Below are positions 42,856-44,146 of a DNA stretch of 44,146 nucleotides, piece after piece. This DNA comes from Halocafeteria seosinensis (lineage: Eukaryota > Sar > Bigyra > Bicosoecida). Where the stretch lies: the NCBI GenBank assembly GCA_001687465.1, contig LVLI01000810.1, forward strand, positions 1 through 44,146. Direction: 5' to 3'. The notes below the pieces were generated by a model that was given only the letters and a program-made list of their open reading frames with translations, had not been told where the DNA came from and did not search any database. The translations under genes and the position numbers were made by a program. Every line of letters begins with the position of its first letter. Positions within the stretch are counted from its first letter, which is position 1.

Positions 42856-43908
42856 ATGGTTGACTTCAAAAAGATCAAAGATAGACTACTGACGGACTTT
42901 TACTTGTTTTGGTCGAATTATACCTGGCTAAAAGTGGCAATTTGCGTGGTGCACCTGTCGTACCTCCAGAATTACTACGTTAGGAGGCTTGCTTTCTATC
43001 GTCATCGCACAATTGCGTCTTATGTGGGTGGTGATCCCGATCAGGTCCTTCAACCTACGCTCATAGATATAGGCCACGATTTGATTCCAGATATAGGGGC
43101 TGATGAATACCTTCATCGCTTCAACAGCAAATTCCTGCAGGTTTTCAGCTGCTTCGTTTTTGGAGTGGGCGTCTTGCCTTATTTTCTGGATCAGAGGTAT
43201 GCCAAACCATGCCCTTTCTATTCGATCAACATGGCAGTTCGTTTCTTATATGTCTCTTCGATTGGAAAAATCCTTCGTGCGGTCATTTTTTTGTCAACAA
43301 GTCTGCCGGGAAGCGCAGCCCACTGTATGGGAGAGACAGAAGCTAAATATCACCCAATAAGTTTCCGAGCAGTCTTTGATTTAACACAACCTCGGGGAAG
43401 ATTTAATTGTGGGGATTTAATGTTTTCCGGGCACATGCTCATAGTGACGAGCACCATTTGCTTCACTTGGTATTATCTCAGCAAAATGGTCTCGCGGAGA
43501 ATTGCAATAATTGTAACCAGCATATGTGCCATGATTGCCGTTATTCAGCTGGTTTTGATACTTCTCACGCGGAGCCACTACACGGCAGATCTCACGCTTG
43601 GTATTATTGTTAGTTTTTGTCATTGGCATACCCACTCGTATGTATGGCGTCCCGAGGAACCAGAGCCTTGTATAAAGACGCCAATCTCCATCATGGCGCA
43701 ATATAAGGAAGTGCCGAAGGAACCCAAAGAACCACGGGAGAGTGAGGACGATATGGTTGATACAAGTGGGACTATAATTTCTGGTGAGAACGGGCACCAT
43801 CCTGACCTAAATTGTAGCGATTGGCGTACCTGGAGTAATTTCAATAGACGGAACACTGACCAACGCGCTATAGAACAAAAATTGTCTCAGAAGATCGTGC
43901 CTGTGTGA
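42856..43908 (+). CDS. Sphingomyelin/IPC synthase-like phosphotransferase 2 (PAP2_C)
   Basis: Intronless, 350 residues, co-linear with synthase 1: MVDFKKIKDRLLTDFYLFWS start, YYVRRLAFYRHR, FYSINMAVRFLYV...STSLPGSA, CGDLMFSGHM (Cys185, His193) and RSHYTADLTLG (His241, Asp245). The catalytic residues fall at exactly the same numbers as in synthase 1, so no length change has been accepted in the first 245 residues. The cytosolic tail after about residue 275 is unrelated in sequence to that of synthase 1. Expected activity is head-group transfer to ceramide; specificity is unknown. It is the last gene in the window and repeats the order glycosyltransferase then synthase. Confidence 0.88.
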   Translation: MVDFKKIKDRLLTDFYLFWSNYTWLKVAICVVHLSYLQNYYVRRLAFYRHRTIASYVGGDPDQVLQPTLIDIGHDLIPDIGADEYLHRFNSKFLQVFSCFVFGVGVLPYFLDQRYAKPCPFYSINMAVRFLYVSSIGKILRAVIFLSTSLPGSAAHCMGETEAKYHPISFRAVFDLTQPRGRFNCGDLMFSGHMLIVTSTICFTWYYLSKMVSRRIAIIVTSICAMIAVIQLVLILLTRSHYTADLTLGIIVSFCHWHTHSYVWRPEEPEPCIKTPISIMAQYKEVPKEPKEPRESEDDMVDTSGTIISGENGHHPDLNCSDWRTWSNFNRRNTDQRAIEQKLSQKIVPV

Positions 43909-44146
43909 TAATGTCGCCTTTGTCAATACCAGGGTGGTATTTAGTTGATAGTGGAACTTCTTTCCCAAAGTGGGCATGATTCGAATGATACAGTAGCGAT
44001 GATCTATCTATTATCCCTGGAGCTGCTTTACGCAAAATTACCTCCGATAAAATGAAAGTAACACAGTGTGTACCCGTTTTTTAAGCTCGATTCTCACTTC
44101 TTGTCAAGTTGTCACTGTCTTGCACCAGGTTCACACCTTCACAACC
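43909..44146. other. 3' flank of lipid synthase 2 to window end
   Basis: No feature recognised. Confidence 0.3.

Overview
The window is nuclear DNA from a eukaryote. Almost every recognisable gene is broken by short spliceosomal introns, mostly about 58-107 bases, with GTAAGT/GTATGT-like donors and CAG acceptors. The gene content (WASH subunit FAM21, a ferlin, a WNK kinase, syntaxin-5, RPF2, DIM1, a hAT transposon) fits an intron-rich protist, but no gene here fixes the lineage. Exon models were built by hand. Each one closes in frame across every junction and rebuilds known family motifs across the splice sites.

Left half (1-28.3 kb) is a compact housekeeping region. In order it holds a WNK kinase (+), a gap with retroelement debris and MITE pieces, a secreted glycine-rich protein (-), the 18S rRNA dimethyltransferase DIM1 (-) head to head with ribosome assembly factor RPF2 (+), a membrane RING-H2 E3 ligase (-), a syntaxin-5-like SNARE (+) tail to tail with FAM21 (-), a 16-exon ferlin (-) and a protein with two NTF2-like halves (-). 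Three neighbours (syntaxin-5, FAM21, ferlin) act in membrane traffic; DIM1 and RPF2 both act in ribosome biogenesis and share one 286-base intergenic region.

Right half (28.3-44.1 kb) is sparser and looks like an accessory, recently rearranged region. It holds a chondroitin-GalNAc-transferase-like (GT7-type) gene (-), two intact paralogous Golgi-type DxRD glycosyltransferases (+), a badly decayed third copy of them, a decayed GT8 glycosyltransferase (-), and two intact paralogues of the sphingomyelin/inositolphosphorylceramide synthase family (+). The intact glycosyltransferases and lipid synthases occur as glycosyltransferase followed by lipid synthase, twice. An intact hAT element with a perfect 8-base target duplication lies between the first glycosyltransferase and its dead copy. 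The most interesting reading is a duplicating glycosyltransferase plus sphingolipid head-group synthase module, possibly for complex glyco-sphingolipids. Its biochemistry is inference from family and context.

Dispersed repeats include a small MITE-like family (four pieces, inverted ends with core GACAGATAGCCCACCGGCC), a retroelement C-terminal fragment and several microsatellites. No rRNA, convincing tRNA or CRISPR array was seen.
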